Below are positions 1 through 7,849 of a DNA stretch of 64,000 nucleotides, one piece after another. How positions within the stretch are numbered: the stretch's first letter is position 1; the number at the start of each line of letters is the position of its first letter. A model generated the notes under the pieces. That model saw nothing but the letters and a program-made list of their open reading frames with translations, did no database searches and was not told the origin of the DNA. Made by a program: the position numbers and the translations under genes. Origin of the DNA: Thiobacillus thioparus DSM 505 (GTDB taxonomy: Bacteria; Pseudomonadota; Gammaproteobacteria; Burkholderiales; Thiobacillaceae). The stretch is taken from NCBI RefSeq assembly GCF_000373385.1, contig NZ_KB891316.1, positions 434,001 through 498,000 of the forward strand, given 5' to 3'.

Positions 1-1
1 G

Positions 2-385
2 GTCATCGACAACGCGCTGGTGATGTGCAAAGTGCTGGTCGAGCGCGGCCTCAGGATCATCTCCGGCCGTACCGAGAGCCACGTCTTCCTGGTCGATCTG
101 CAACCCAAGAACCTCACCGGCAAGGAAGCCGAAGCGCTGCTCGGCCGCGCCCACATCACGGTCAACAAGAATTCCATCCCCAACGACCCGCAGAAGCCTT
201 TCGTCACCAGCGGCATCCGCATCGGCACCCCGGCGATGACCACACGCGGCTTCAAGGAGCTCGAAGCCGAGCAACTGGCGAACCTGATCGCCGACGTGCT
301 GGAAGCGCCGAATGACGAAGCGGTGATCGAACGGGTGAAGGGTGAAGTGGCGAAGCTGACGGCGAAGTTTCCGGTGTATGGGTGA
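2..385 (+). CDS. glyA: Serine hydroxymethyltransferase, C-terminal part (gene starts before the window)
   Basis: This is the 3' end of a PLP-dependent enzyme that interconverts serine and glycine with tetrahydrofolate as one-carbon carrier, in the cytoplasm. About 127 residues are visible, running in from the left edge. The GlyA-typical stretch [16 protein letters not shown] followed by [16 protein letters not shown] is intact, and the protein ends in FPVYG. The stop codon TGA lies inside an intergenic inverted repeat. The nrdR and ribD genes follow on the same strand, the usual order in betaproteobacteria. Identification is secure; the upstream part cannot be judged. Confidence 0.96.
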   Translation, partial: VIDNALVMCKVLVERGLRIISGRTESHVFLVDLQPKNLTGKEAEALLGRAHITVNKNSIPNDPQKPFVTSGIRIGTPAMTTRGFKELEAEQLANLIADVLEAPNDEAVIERVKGEVAKLTAKFPVYG

Positions 386-470
386 GCGGTAAGCAGGAAG
401 CGGTGAGCGGAAAAAACCTCACCGCTAACTTATCTACCCACCGCTTACTGCTCGCTGCTTACCGCTCACC
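381..470. repeat. REP-like intergenic inverted repeat, copy A
   Basis: A perfect 16-bp inverted repeat (GGTGAGCGGTAAGCAG at 381-396, its complement at 455-470) encloses a second 9-bp hairpin (AGCGGTGAG at 399-407, CTCACCGCT at 418-426) with an A-rich loop. The glyA stop codon is part of the left arm. The same design recurs at 20342-20398 and 22305-22362, and half of a copy is seen at the right edge. No terminator-like T-run follows it. It could stabilise the mRNA 3' end or be a dispersed REP-type element. Confidence 0.8.
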
Positions 471-473
471 AAA

Positions 474-956
474 ATGAAGTGTCCCTTCTGCGGCTCCCTC
501 GACACCCAGGTCATCGACTCCCGCGTCAATGAGGCGGGCGATGCGATCCGCCGCCGCCGCCGCTGCGCCGCGTGCGACAAGCGCTTCACCACCTGGGAGA
601 CCGCCGAGCTGCGGCCGCCGCAGATCGTCAAGTCCAACGGCACACGTGAAGACTTTTCCGAAACCAAGCTGCGCGAGGGTTTCCGCCGCGCACTGCACAA
701 GCGCCCGGTGTCCACCGAACTGGCCGACGCCGCGGTCGACCGCATTCGTCAGCGCCTGCTGACGCTGGGCGAGCGCGAAGTGCCCGCGCGCGAAGTCGGC
801 GAACTGGTAATGAGCGAACTGAAGAAGCTCGACAAGATCGCCTACATCCGCTTCGCCTCGGTGTACAAGAGCTTCCAGGACCCGGACGATTTCCGCGAGA
901 TGCTGCAGGACCTGGAACGCACGCCGCCGCAGGGCGTGGACGACCTCTTCGAATAG
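474..956 (+). CDS. nrdR: Transcriptional repressor NrdR of ribonucleotide reductase genes
   Basis: NrdR binds ATP/dATP and represses ribonucleotide reductase operons when nucleotides are plentiful. The 160-residue protein has the N-terminal zinc ribbon with two CxxC pairs (CPFCGS at the start, CAACDKRF around residues 31-38), followed by an ATP-cone domain (about 49-139, [13 protein letters not shown] onward). Length fits the family. It starts directly after repeat copy A and is followed by ribD six bases later. A probable target is in this window: two NrdR-box-like sites lie in front of nrdD at 5717-5764. Confidence 0.97.
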   Translation: MKCPFCGSLDTQVIDSRVNEAGDAIRRRRRCAACDKRFTTWETAELRPPQIVKSNGTREDFSETKLREGFRRALHKRPVSTELADAAVDRIRQRLLTLGEREVPAREVGELVMSELKKLDKIAYIRFASVYKSFQDPDDFREMLQDLERTPPQGVDDLFE

Positions 957-962
957 TCTGCC

Positions 963-2051
963 GTGCGTGCCGACCGCCACTCCGCCGCCGATCACCTGCA
1001 CATGACCCGCGCGCTGCAACTTGCCGCGCACGGGCTTTACACCACCAGTCCCAACCCGCGCGTCGGCTGCGTCATCGTCAAGGACGGGCGCATCATCGGC
1101 GAAGGTTGGCATGAACGCGCCGGTACCCCGCACGCCGAAATCCATGCCCTTCAAGCCGCGGGCGAGGCGGCACGCGGCGCGACGGTGTACGTCACGCTCG
1201 AACCCTGCTCGCACCACGGCCGCACGCCGCCCTGCGCCGAAGCGCTGATCAACGCGGGCGTGGCGCACGTGGTGGCGGCGATGAGCGACCCCAATCCGCT
1301 GGTCGCCGGTGGGGGCATATCGATGCTGACGCTGGCCGGCATCCAGGCCGAAGTCGGGCTGATGGAGGCCGAGGCGCGCGCACTCAATCCCGGTTTCATC
1401 TCGCGCATGACGCGGCAGCGCCCCTGGGTGCGCCTCAAGACCGCATCGACGCTCGATGGCAAGACCGCGCTCGCCAACGGCGCGTCGCAGTGGATCACCG
1501 GCGAGGCGGCCCGCACCGACGTGCAGCGCCTGCGCGCACGCGCCTGCGCCATTCTCACCGGCAGCGGCACTGTGCTGGCCGACAATCCGCGCATGAATGT
1601 GCGCGATCTGGATATCGGCCGCCAGCCGCTGCGGGTGGTTGTCGATTCGACCCTGCGCACGCCCGCGGATGCCGCCATCCTGCCCGCGCTGATCGCCTGT
1701 CACCATGCCGACCCTGCTGCGCGCGCCGCGCTCGAACAGGCCGGTGCGGAAGTGATCGCGTTGCCGGGGACGGGCGGCCGCGTCGACCTCGCCGCACTGC
1801 TCGTGCTGCTGGCGCAGCGCGGCGTCAACGAACTGCACGTCGAAGCCGGCGCCGCGCTCAATGGCGCGCTGATCAAAGCCGGGCTGGTCGACGAATGGGT
1901 GGCCTACATGGCGCCGATGGCGGTTGGCGACGCCGCGCGCGGGCTGTTCGCGATGCCTCCGCTGGCAACGCTGGCCGACGCCGCCCGCTTCAAACTGGCC
2001 GATGTGCGGCAGATCGGCGACGATCTGCGCCTGACGCTGCTGCCGGCGTGA
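963..2051 (+). CDS. ribD: Bifunctional riboflavin biosynthesis deaminase/reductase RibD
   Basis: RibD deaminates the pyrimidine from GTP cyclohydrolase II and then reduces its ribosyl side chain, the second and third steps to riboflavin. The N-terminal deaminase (about 12-150) carries the zinc and catalytic motif HAE and PCSHHGRTPPC. The C-terminal reductase (about 155-362) begins RPWVRLKTASTLDGK. The GTG start at 963 is preferred over ATG at 1002 because the skipped stretch (AADHLHMTRAL) is conserved in the family. The other rib genes lie 16 kb away at 17.7-19.9 kb. The 3' end overlaps the next gene by four bases (GTGA). Confidence 0.95.
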   Translation: MRADRHSAADHLHMTRALQLAAHGLYTTSPNPRVGCVIVKDGRIIGEGWHERAGTPHAEIHALQAAGEAARGATVYVTLEPCSHHGRTPPCAEALINAGVAHVVAAMSDPNPLVAGGGISMLTLAGIQAEVGLMEAEARALNPGFISRMTRQRPWVRLKTASTLDGKTALANGASQWITGEAARTDVQRLRARACAILTGSGTVLADNPRMNVRDLDIGRQPLRVVVDSTLRTPADAAILPALIACHHADPAARAALEQAGAEVIALPGTGGRVDLAALLVLLAQRGVNELHVEAGAALNGALIKAGLVDEWVAYMAPMAVGDAARGLFAMPPLATLADAARFKLADVRQIGDDLRLTLLPA

Positions 2052-2794
2052 GCGGATTCAAGGACCACTTCTCCAGCGCGTCCGACCGCTACGCGGCCTA
2101 TCGCCCCGACTATCCCGCTCCGCTTTTTACCTGGCTTGCCGGCCGATGCGCGGAACACGATATCGCGTGGGATTGCGCCACCGGCAGCGGCCAGGCCGCG
2201 CTGGGGCTGGCACCGCATTTCCGGCGGGTCGCCGCCACCGACGCTTCGGCCGAGCAGATCCGCCACGCCGCGCCCCATCCCGCGATCGAATTCCGGGTAG
2301 CCCCCGCCGAAGCCAGCGGCCTGGCGGAGCGCAGCGTCGATCTCGTCACCGTCGCGCAGGCGGCGCACTGGTTCGACCTGCCGCGTTTTTACGCCGAGGT
2401 GGCGCGCGTGCTGAAACCCGGCGGCGTACTTGCCCTGTGGGGCTACGGCCGCATGGTGCTGCCGGGGGAATTGGATGCGCCGTTCCAGCGCTTTTATGCC
2501 GAAACGGTCGGCCCCTACTGGCCGCCCGAGCGCGCGCTGATCGACAACGGCTATCGCAGCCTGGATTTTCCGTTTGCGGAAATCGAAGCGCCCGCATTTC
2601 GAATCGACGTTGCGTGGAGCCTGCCCCGGCTGATTGCGTATCTCTCCACCTGGTCGGCGGTCAAGCGTTACCAGGACGCTCAAGGGCTGGATCCGCTGCC
2701 GGCGCTGATGGCCGAACTGGCGCCCGCGTGGGGCGATATGGACACGGCCCGGCCGTTGCAGTGGCCGCTTTTCCTGCGCGTCGGCCGGCGTTAA
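2048..2794 (+). CDS. Class I SAM-dependent methyltransferase, substrate unknown
   Basis: A 248-residue cytoplasmic protein with a type-11 methyltransferase fold. The SAM-binding stretch is DCATGSGQAALGLAP (about 36-50), followed by the acidic strand end VAATDAS and the VTVAQAAHWFDLP motif typical of yeast Tmt1/Crg1-like and related methyltransferases. The GTG start overlaps the ribD stop (GTGA), implying translational coupling. The substrate cannot be told from sequence and nothing ties it to riboflavin synthesis beyond position. Its stop overlaps tail-to-tail with the stop of nrdG on the other strand. Confidence 0.85.
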   Translation: MSGFKDHFSSASDRYAAYRPDYPAPLFTWLAGRCAEHDIAWDCATGSGQAALGLAPHFRRVAATDASAEQIRHAAPHPAIEFRVAPAEASGLAERSVDLVTVAQAAHWFDLPRFYAEVARVLKPGGVLALWGYGRMVLPGELDAPFQRFYAETVGPYWPPERALIDNGYRSLDFPFAEIEAPAFRIDVAWSLPRLIAYLSTWSAVKRYQDAQGLDPLPALMAELAPAWGDMDTARPLQWPLFLRVGRR

Positions 2795-3486
2795 GCCCTC
2801 ACCCGAAAATCCTCGAACAACCCGGCCAGATCGTCGCCCACCGCCTGCAGGGGACGGTCGCGTTCCGTGTTCCCGCACAAGCCTTTATCCTGGCACCCCT
2901 GGCTACGGAAAGCCTGGATGACGTAATGCTTCACGCCGCGTGCGGCAAGGTCGCGCGCCATGTCTGCCAGGTCTGAATCGCTCAACAGGACAGGATGCAC
3001 GGTCGTGCGGACCTCATGGTCGACGCTGGACGCCAGGACCTGCTGCAAGCCGGCCAGAGCGCGCGCCCCGCTGCCGGCTGCGCCGGTGATGCGCGGATAC
3101 GCTGCAAACGGCGCCTTCACGTCCATCCCCACCCAGTCGACCAGCGGCAACACTGTCTCCAGTTTCTCTGGATACATGCCGCCGGTGTGTAGACCGATCT
3201 GGAACCCGAGCGTACGCACTTCGCGTATCGCATCTGCCAGGCTCGCCTGCAGCGTCGGTTCGCCGCCGGAAAACACCACGCCGTCGAGCAGTCCCTGACG
3301 GCGATGCAGGAAGGCCAGCACCGCCTCCCAGGGAATTTCGTGTTCGCCGCGCGCAGGAATCAGGTCGGGATTATGGCAATAGCGGCAACGCCAGGGGCAG
3401 CCCTGGCAGAACACCACCGCAGCCAGCATGCCGGGCCAGTCTGTGGTGGACAGCGGCGTGAAGCCGCCGACACGAAGCACGGTCAT
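2791..3486 (-). CDS. nrdG: Anaerobic ribonucleoside-triphosphate reductase activating protein NrdG
   Basis: NrdG is the radical-SAM activase that abstracts hydrogen from the glycyl-radical site of class III ribonucleotide reductase. The 231-residue protein contains the Cx3CxxC iron-sulfur motif in CPWRCRYC, then FSGGEPTLQ (the GGE SAM-binding motif), in the order expected for the family. The ATG at 3486 is preferred over upstream candidates: it begins MTVLRVGGFTPLSTTDWPG, where family similarity starts, and it overlaps the stop of the upstream small gene (ATGA). Last gene of the nrdD - glycyl-tail - nrdG operon. Confidence 0.93.
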   Translation of the reverse strand: MTVLRVGGFTPLSTTDWPGMLAAVVFCQGCPWRCRYCHNPDLIPARGEHEIPWEAVLAFLHRRQGLLDGVVFSGGEPTLQASLADAIREVRTLGFQIGLHTGGMYPEKLETVLPLVDWVGMDVKAPFAAYPRITGAAGSGARALAGLQQVLASSVDHEVRTTVHPVLLSDSDLADMARDLAARGVKHYVIQAFRSQGCQDKGLCGNTERDRPLQAVGDDLAGLFEDFRVRA

Positions 3487-3671
3487 CCCATCCTGCAACG
3501 GCTTTCGACGAAGAAGCGCCGTTCGCGGTGCTCGCTCTTCTTGCCCGTGTTGAAACTCGTCACCGGGCGGTGATAGCCCATCACCCGGGTCCACACCTCG
3601 CAGCGGGTGCGTTCCGCGTCCGTCAGGGCGGCGGCGTTAAGGGCTTGGGTCGGAACAGTCATATCATTCAT
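3483..3671 (-). CDS. Separate glycyl-radical tail of class III ribonucleotide reductase (NrdD C-terminal peptide)
   Basis: A 62-residue protein whose second half (CEVWTRVMGYHRPV, then SFNTGKKSEHRERRFF) aligns with the C-terminal glycyl-radical loop of NrdD; E. coli NrdD has RVCGYLGS with the radical glycine there, so Gly32 here is the likely radical residue. The main nrdD frame upstream ends without this segment. This gene is in the same reading frame as nrdD, separated by a TAA stop and five codons, and has its own Shine-Dalgarno (AAGGAG, seven bases before ATG). It overlaps nrdG by ATGA. The layout implies a two-chain reductase, with the radical loop supplied in trans. Identity is strong from the motif; in-trans function is inference. 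Confidence 0.85.
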   Translation of the reverse strand: MNDMTVPTQALNAAALTDAERTRCEVWTRVMGYHRPVTSFNTGKKSEHRERRFFVESRCRMG

Positions 3672-3686
3672 CTCGGTCTCCTTGGG

Positions 3687-5702
3687 TTAAACAGCGACGG
3701 CACGTTTGCGGGACAGGGCTTCCTCGTCGCATGCCGGGCAGAACTCGTGTTCGCCGGCGAGATAGCCATGCTTGGGACAAATCGAAAAGGTCGGCGTGAT
3801 GGTGATGTAGGGCAGGCGGAAGCGTTCCAGCGAACGACGCACCAGTTTCTTGCACGCCTCGGCGGACGAGATGTGCTCCGACATGTAGAGATGCAGCACG
3901 GTACCGCCGGTGTACTTGCGCTGCAGATCGTCCTGCCGCTCCAGCGCCTCGAAGGCATCGTCGGTGAACCCCACCGGCAGCTGCGACGAGTTGGTGTAAT
4001 ACGGCGCGTCAACCGTGCCCGCCTGCAGGATGTCCGGATAGCGCTTGGCGTCTTCCTTGGCGAAGCGGTAGGTGGTGCCCTCGGCCGGGGTGGCTTCCAG
4101 GTTGTACATGTGGCCGGTTTCTTCCTGGTACGCGGCGATGCGGCCACGGATGTGGTCGAGCAGGCGCACCGCGAAATCGTGGCCCCATTCAGTCGTGATG
4201 TCGTGCTCGTCGGCGGTGAAGTTGCGGATCATCTCGTTGACGCCGTTGACGCCGATGGTCGAGAAGTGGTTGCGCAGCGTGCCGAGATAGCGCTTGGTAT
4301 AGGGAAAGAGGCCGTTATCCATCAGGCGCTGGATTTCCTTGCGCTTGATCTCGAGGCCATTGCGCGCCATGTCGAGCAACGCGTCGAGGCGGCGCAGCAG
4401 CGCGGCTTCGTCACCTTGGTATTCGTAGCCGAGACGCGCGCAGTTGACCGTCACCACGCCCACGCTGCCGGTCTGCTCGGCCGAGCCGAACAGACCGTTG
4501 CCGCGCTTCAGGAGCTCGCGCAGGTCGAGCTGCAGGCGACAGCACATCGAGCGGATGTGGTTCGGCTTCATCTCCGAATTGATGAAGTTCTGGAAGTACG
4601 GCAGGCCGTAGCGCGCGGTCATGGCGAACAGGCGCTCGGCGTTTTCCGACTCCCAGGGGAAATCGGGCGTCATGTTGTAGGTGGGGATGGGGAAGGTGAA
4701 GACCCTTCCTTTCGCGTCGCCCGTGGTCATCACCTCGATGTAGGCGCGGTTGATCATGTCCATCTCGGCCTGCAGTTCGCCGTAGCTGAAGGGCATTTCC
4801 TTGCCACCGATCACCGGCACCTGCTCGCGCAGATCCTCCGGGCAGGTCCAGTCGAAGGTGAGGTTGGTGAACGGCGTCTGCGTGCCCCAACGCGACGGCA
4901 CGTTGAGGTTGTAGATCAGTTCCTGGATGCACTGGCGCACCTGGTCGTAGCTCATCGCGTCGTTGCGGATGAACGGCGCCATGTAGGTGTCGAACGAGGA
5001 GAAGGCCTGCGCCCCCGCCCATTCGTTTTGCAGCGTACCGAGGAAATTGACGATCTGGCCGACCGCCGAGGACATGTGCTTGGGCGGTCCCGCCTCGACC
5101 TTGCCGGGCACACCGTTGAGGCCTTCATGCAGTAGGGTGCGCAACGACCAGCCGGCGCAATAACCCGCCAGCATGTCGAGATCGTGGATGTGAAGCGAGC
5201 CGTCGCGATGCGCCGCGCCCAGTTCGGGCGGGTAGACGTGGTTGAGCCAGTAGTTGGCCACCACCTTGCCGGAGACGTTGAGGATGAGGCCGCCCAGCGA
5301 GTAACCCTGGTTGGCGTTGGCGTTGACGCGCCAGTCCTGGCGCGACAGGTATTCGTTGATCGACGCTTCCACGTCGACCAGCGTCTTGCGGTCCTCGCGC
5401 AGCTTCTTGTGGCTCTCGCGATAGGCGATGTAGGCGCGTGCCGTGTGAAGGTGATTGGCGGCGATCAGGCTTTGCTCGACGACATCCTGAATGCGCTCGA
5501 TGTCAGGCGGCGCGTTGCGGAAGCTATGCATCAGTACCTTCATCACCTGGGCGGTCAGCAAATCGGCTTCGGCCTCGCCGAATTCCCCGCTGGCCTGTCC
5601 GGCCCGCAGCAGGGCCGAACGGATCTTCGCCACGTCGAATCGCGCCCGCTGGCCGTCGCGCTTGATGACTTCGCCTGGCATTGCTGCTATTACTGAATTC
5701 AT
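3687..5702 (-). CDS. nrdD: Anaerobic ribonucleoside-triphosphate reductase large chain (lacks the glycyl-radical tail)
   Basis: Catalytic chain of the oxygen-sensitive class III ribonucleotide reductase that makes deoxynucleotides during anaerobic growth. The 671-residue protein starts with an ATP-cone (VIKRDGQRARFDVAKIRSAL), followed by the ten-stranded barrel domain, and ends in a zinc-type finger ICPKHGYLAGEHEFCPACDEE. It stops at TAA (3687-3689) before the RVxGY glycyl-radical loop, which is encoded by the next gene. Two NrdR-box-like palindromes lie 15-62 bases upstream of the start, and nrdR itself is 4.7 kb away, so NrdR control is likely. Confidence 0.93.
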   Translation of the reverse strand: MNSVIAAMPGEVIKRDGQRARFDVAKIRSALLRAGQASGEFGEAEADLLTAQVMKVLMHSFRNAPPDIERIQDVVEQSLIAANHLHTARAYIAYRESHKKLREDRKTLVDVEASINEYLSRQDWRVNANANQGYSLGGLILNVSGKVVANYWLNHVYPPELGAAHRDGSLHIHDLDMLAGYCAGWSLRTLLHEGLNGVPGKVEAGPPKHMSSAVGQIVNFLGTLQNEWAGAQAFSSFDTYMAPFIRNDAMSYDQVRQCIQELIYNLNVPSRWGTQTPFTNLTFDWTCPEDLREQVPVIGGKEMPFSYGELQAEMDMINRAYIEVMTTGDAKGRVFTFPIPTYNMTPDFPWESENAERLFAMTARYGLPYFQNFINSEMKPNHIRSMCCRLQLDLRELLKRGNGLFGSAEQTGSVGVVTVNCARLGYEYQGDEAALLRRLDALLDMARNGLEIKRKEIQRLMDNGLFPYTKRYLGTLRNHFSTIGVNGVNEMIRNFTADEHDITTEWGHDFAVRLLDHIRGRIAAYQEETGHMYNLEATPAEGTTYRFAKEDAKRYPDILQAGTVDAPYYTNSSQLPVGFTDDAFEALERQDDLQRKYTGGTVLHLYMSEHISSAEACKKLVRRSLERFRLPYITITPTFSICPKHGYLAGEHEFCPACDEEALSRKRAVAV

Positions 5703-5716
5703 CCCACCCTCCTTTT

Positions 5717-5764
5717 AAACAACATCTTGTGTGTTGCGTGCATGAACCATACGACATCTTGTGG
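5717..5764. promoter_or_regulatory. Tandem NrdR boxes upstream of nrdD
   Basis: Two 16-bp sites resemble the NrdR consensus ACACWATATMTWGTGT. AAACAACATCTTGTGT at 5717-5732 matches at 14 of 16 positions and ATACGACATCTTGTGG at 5749-5764 at 12 of 16. Their starts are 32 bp apart, about three helical turns, the spacing typical of paired NrdR boxes. They sit immediately upstream of nrdD. Matches were counted by eye against the remembered consensus. Confidence 0.75.
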
Positions 5765-5808
5765 GACAGTCAAGAAGAATTTAAGGTTAGGAAGTCCTGA
5801 TATACTTA

Positions 5809-5831
5809 AACATGTATTTTTTCATCATCTT
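5809..5831. promoter_or_regulatory. NsrR-like operator upstream of the hemerythrin gene
   Basis: The segment ATGTATT-N7-CATCTT (5812-5831) matches both outer halves of the NO-sensor NsrR consensus (AANATGYATTT ... RCATCTT), while the centre deviates. The same halves at identical spacing occur at 9475-9494 in front of the second DUF2249 gene. It lies between a plausible -10 (TATACT at 5801-5806) and the ribosome binding site GGAGGG (5834-5839). No nsrR gene is visible in the window, so the regulator is inferred. Confidence 0.5.
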
Positions 5832-5845
5832 ATGGAGGGTTTAAC

Positions 5846-6283
5846 ATGGACACGATTCTGAAATTCCTGGGTAGCGACCATCGCGCCTGCGACGATTTAT
5901 TCGCCTCCGCCGAAGCCGCCGCCGCGCAAAAAAACTGGGACAGCGCGCGTACGCTGTTCGACCAGTTTCAGGCGGCCATGGCCCACCACCTGTCGATGGA
6001 GGAAACGGTGCTGTTCCCCGCCTTCGAGGCCCGTACTGGCATGCGCGAGGGACCGACACAGGTCATGCGCATGGAGCACGAGCAGATGCGCGGTCTGATC
6101 CAGGATATGGCGGGTGCGTTCGCGGCGGGCGACCGGAATGCCTGCCTCGGCCTCTCCGAAACGCTCAACATGTTGATGCAGCAGCACAACCTGAAGGAGG
6201 AGAACATGCTCTATCCCATGTCGGACCAGGTGTTGAGCAACAGCCGCGACGACCTGATCCGTTCCATGCAGGCCGTCGCATGA
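5846..6283 (+). CDS. Hemerythrin domain protein
   Basis: A 145-residue four-helix protein expected to bind a non-heme di-iron centre and O2 or NO. Iron ligands are visible as H in LGSDHRACDD, HHLSMEE, MRMEHEQM and QQHNLKEE, in family order. A strong ribosome binding site (GGAGGG) precedes the ATG by six bases. The gene overlaps the following DUF2249 gene by ATGA, and a polytopic membrane protein follows, a trio often seen in denitrifiers and linked to NO or nitrite stress. The NsrR-like upstream site supports that role. Exact ligand is unknown. Confidence 0.9.
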   Translation: MDTILKFLGSDHRACDDLFASAEAAAAQKNWDSARTLFDQFQAAMAHHLSMEETVLFPAFEARTGMREGPTQVMRMEHEQMRGLIQDMAGAFAAGDRNACLGLSETLNMLMQQHNLKEENMLYPMSDQVLSNSRDDLIRSMQAVA

Positions 6284-6528
6284 CCGTGCTGGCCGACGAG
6301 ATCCTCGTCGACGCACGCGAACTGGAACCACCCGAGCCGATGGAAAAAGTCATGCAGACGCTGGCCCTGCTGCGTCCCGGCCAGTCGATCCGCCTGCTGC
6401 TGCACCGGGAGCCGTTTCCGCTCTATCCCCTGCTCGCCGAGCGCGGCTACCGCCACGCCACGCGAATGGAAGCCGATGGCAGCTACGTCATCCTGATCCA
6501 TCCGGCCGGCACGGCGGATGCACGCTGA
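6280..6528 (+). CDS. DUF2249 domain protein (first copy)
   Basis: An 82-residue soluble protein of the DUF2249 family, recognised from LVDARELEPPEPMEKVMQTLALLRPGQSIRLLLHR in outline and the ending YVILIHP. Function in this family is not established; it has a TusA-like small alpha/beta fold by general family knowledge and commonly neighbours hemerythrin and NO-associated genes, as here. It overlaps the hemerythrin stop by ATGA, so the two are probably co-translated. A second copy of the family is at 9509-9763. Confidence 0.8.
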   Translation: MTVLADEILVDARELEPPEPMEKVMQTLALLRPGQSIRLLLHREPFPLYPLLAERGYRHATRMEADGSYVILIHPAGTADAR

Positions 6529-6543
6529 CGCGCTCGCCGTCCG

Positions 6544-7824
6544 ATGAGCACGCAAGCCGGCCTGTCCTTCGAGCAGGCGCCGCCGTTCTCGCTGCCGCTG
6601 CAGTTTTTCCTGACGGCTCCGCTGTTTCTTCTGGTTGCCGCACTGCTGATCGTCATGGATCCGGCGTCGCTCGCATCGCGTTGGACGCCGCAGGCACTTG
6701 CCCTCACCCACGCACTCACCCTGGGGTTCCTCGCCATGGCCATGCTGGGGGCGCTGATGCAGATGCTGCCAGTGGTGGCCGGGTCGCCCTTGCCCATGCC
6801 CCGCGCGGTGGCCTGGTTTACACAGGCGCCGCTCGTTCTGGGGACGCTATCGCTGATGATGGGCTTCCTGTCCGCCGGGCCGCTTGCATTCGGTATCGCT
6901 ATCGTCCTGCTGGGCATCGGTTTCGCCGTCTTTCTCGCAGCCGCCACCGTCAGCCTCGTGCGCGCGACCGGCAACGTCACGGTCTGGGGCATGCGGCTGG
7001 CGGTGTTGAGTCTGGGCCTGACGTTCACGCTCGGCTTGGCGCTCGCACTGATGCGCGCAGGCGTATGGATCGCGCCAGCCCGCGCGGCCACGCTCGCTGC
7101 CCACCTCGCGTTCGGCCTGCTCGGCTGGGTCCTGCTGCTGGTCGTCGGCGTCGCCTTCCAGGTCGTCCCGATGTTCCAGATCACGCCGCCTTATCCGCCG
7201 CTGCTTGGCCGCTGGCTGACACCCGGACTGTTCGTCCTGCTGCTGATGCACGCAGCCGCGCCGGGACTGCCGCCGCGCCTGGGGGTGCTCGTCGAGGCAG
7301 GCCTTGCCGCCGGCATCCTGCTGTTTGCCGTCGCCACCCTGAGGGTGCAAGCGCGGCGGCGCCGGAAACTGCCTGACGTCACACTCGATTTCTGGCGCCT
7401 GGGCATGGCCAGCCTGATCGCCAGCGTGACCGTCTGGATCGTGGCGCAGTTCAGCCCGACCTGGGCGGACAGCGACGCCTATCCGCTATTGCTGGCCATG
7501 CTGTTCATTGGCGGGTTCGCGGTGAGCGTGGTGAACGGCATGCTCTACAAGATCGTGCCTTTCCTGGCGTGGTTTCATCTGCAGGCGCAGCTGCAGGCGC
7601 GCGCGGGCAGCATCCCCACGATGAAGGACATGATTGCGGAAGACCGCACGCGCTGGCAATTCCGCTTTCACCTGGCCGCCTGCGGATTGCTCGCGGTGGG
7701 CCTCTTCTGGCCATTGCTCGCGCGCGGAGGCGGCCTGATGCTCGCGTTGTCGGCGCTGTTGCTGGCGTTCAACCTGCTGTCGGCAGTCCGCCAATTCTTC
7801 CGGCATGGCGGACGTTTCACCTGA
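6544..7824 (+). CDS. Polytopic membrane protein, NnrS/heme-copper-oxidase-like, function unknown
   Basis: A 426-residue inner-membrane protein with about 12 predicted hydrophobic segments. Histidines sit in membrane segments as in heme-copper or NnrS-type proteins: ALTHALTLGFLAMAMLG, LAAHLAFGLLGWV, and the late motif NGMLYKIVPFLAWFHLQ. It starts 15 bases after the DUF2249 gene and is probably the third gene of the hemerythrin operon. Context points to nitric-oxide or anaerobic respiration, but no heme or copper ligand set can be assigned from sequence alone. A smaller protein with the same architecture lies at 9773-10903. Confidence 0.65.
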   Translation: MSTQAGLSFEQAPPFSLPLQFFLTAPLFLLVAALLIVMDPASLASRWTPQALALTHALTLGFLAMAMLGALMQMLPVVAGSPLPMPRAVAWFTQAPLVLGTLSLMMGFLSAGPLAFGIAIVLLGIGFAVFLAAATVSLVRATGNVTVWGMRLAVLSLGLTFTLGLALALMRAGVWIAPARAATLAAHLAFGLLGWVLLLVVGVAFQVVPMFQITPPYPPLLGRWLTPGLFVLLLMHAAAPGLPPRLGVLVEAGLAAGILLFAVATLRVQARRRRKLPDVTLDFWRLGMASLIASVTVWIVAQFSPTWADSDAYPLLLAMLFIGGFAVSVVNGMLYKIVPFLAWFHLQAQLQARAGSIPTMKDMIAEDRTRWQFRFHLAACGLLAVGLFWPLLARGGGLMLALSALLLAFNLLSAVRQFFRHGGRFT

Positions 7825-7849
7825 CGGACGTGTACACGCCCCGAAGGGA

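Noticed and set aside
459-1838. 459-residue open frame on the - strand opposite nrdR/ribD
   Set aside because: Antisense shadow over two clear genes, no similarity.
3528-5135. 535-residue open frame on the + strand opposite nrdD
   Set aside because: Antisense shadow; nrdD is complete and recognisable on the other strand.
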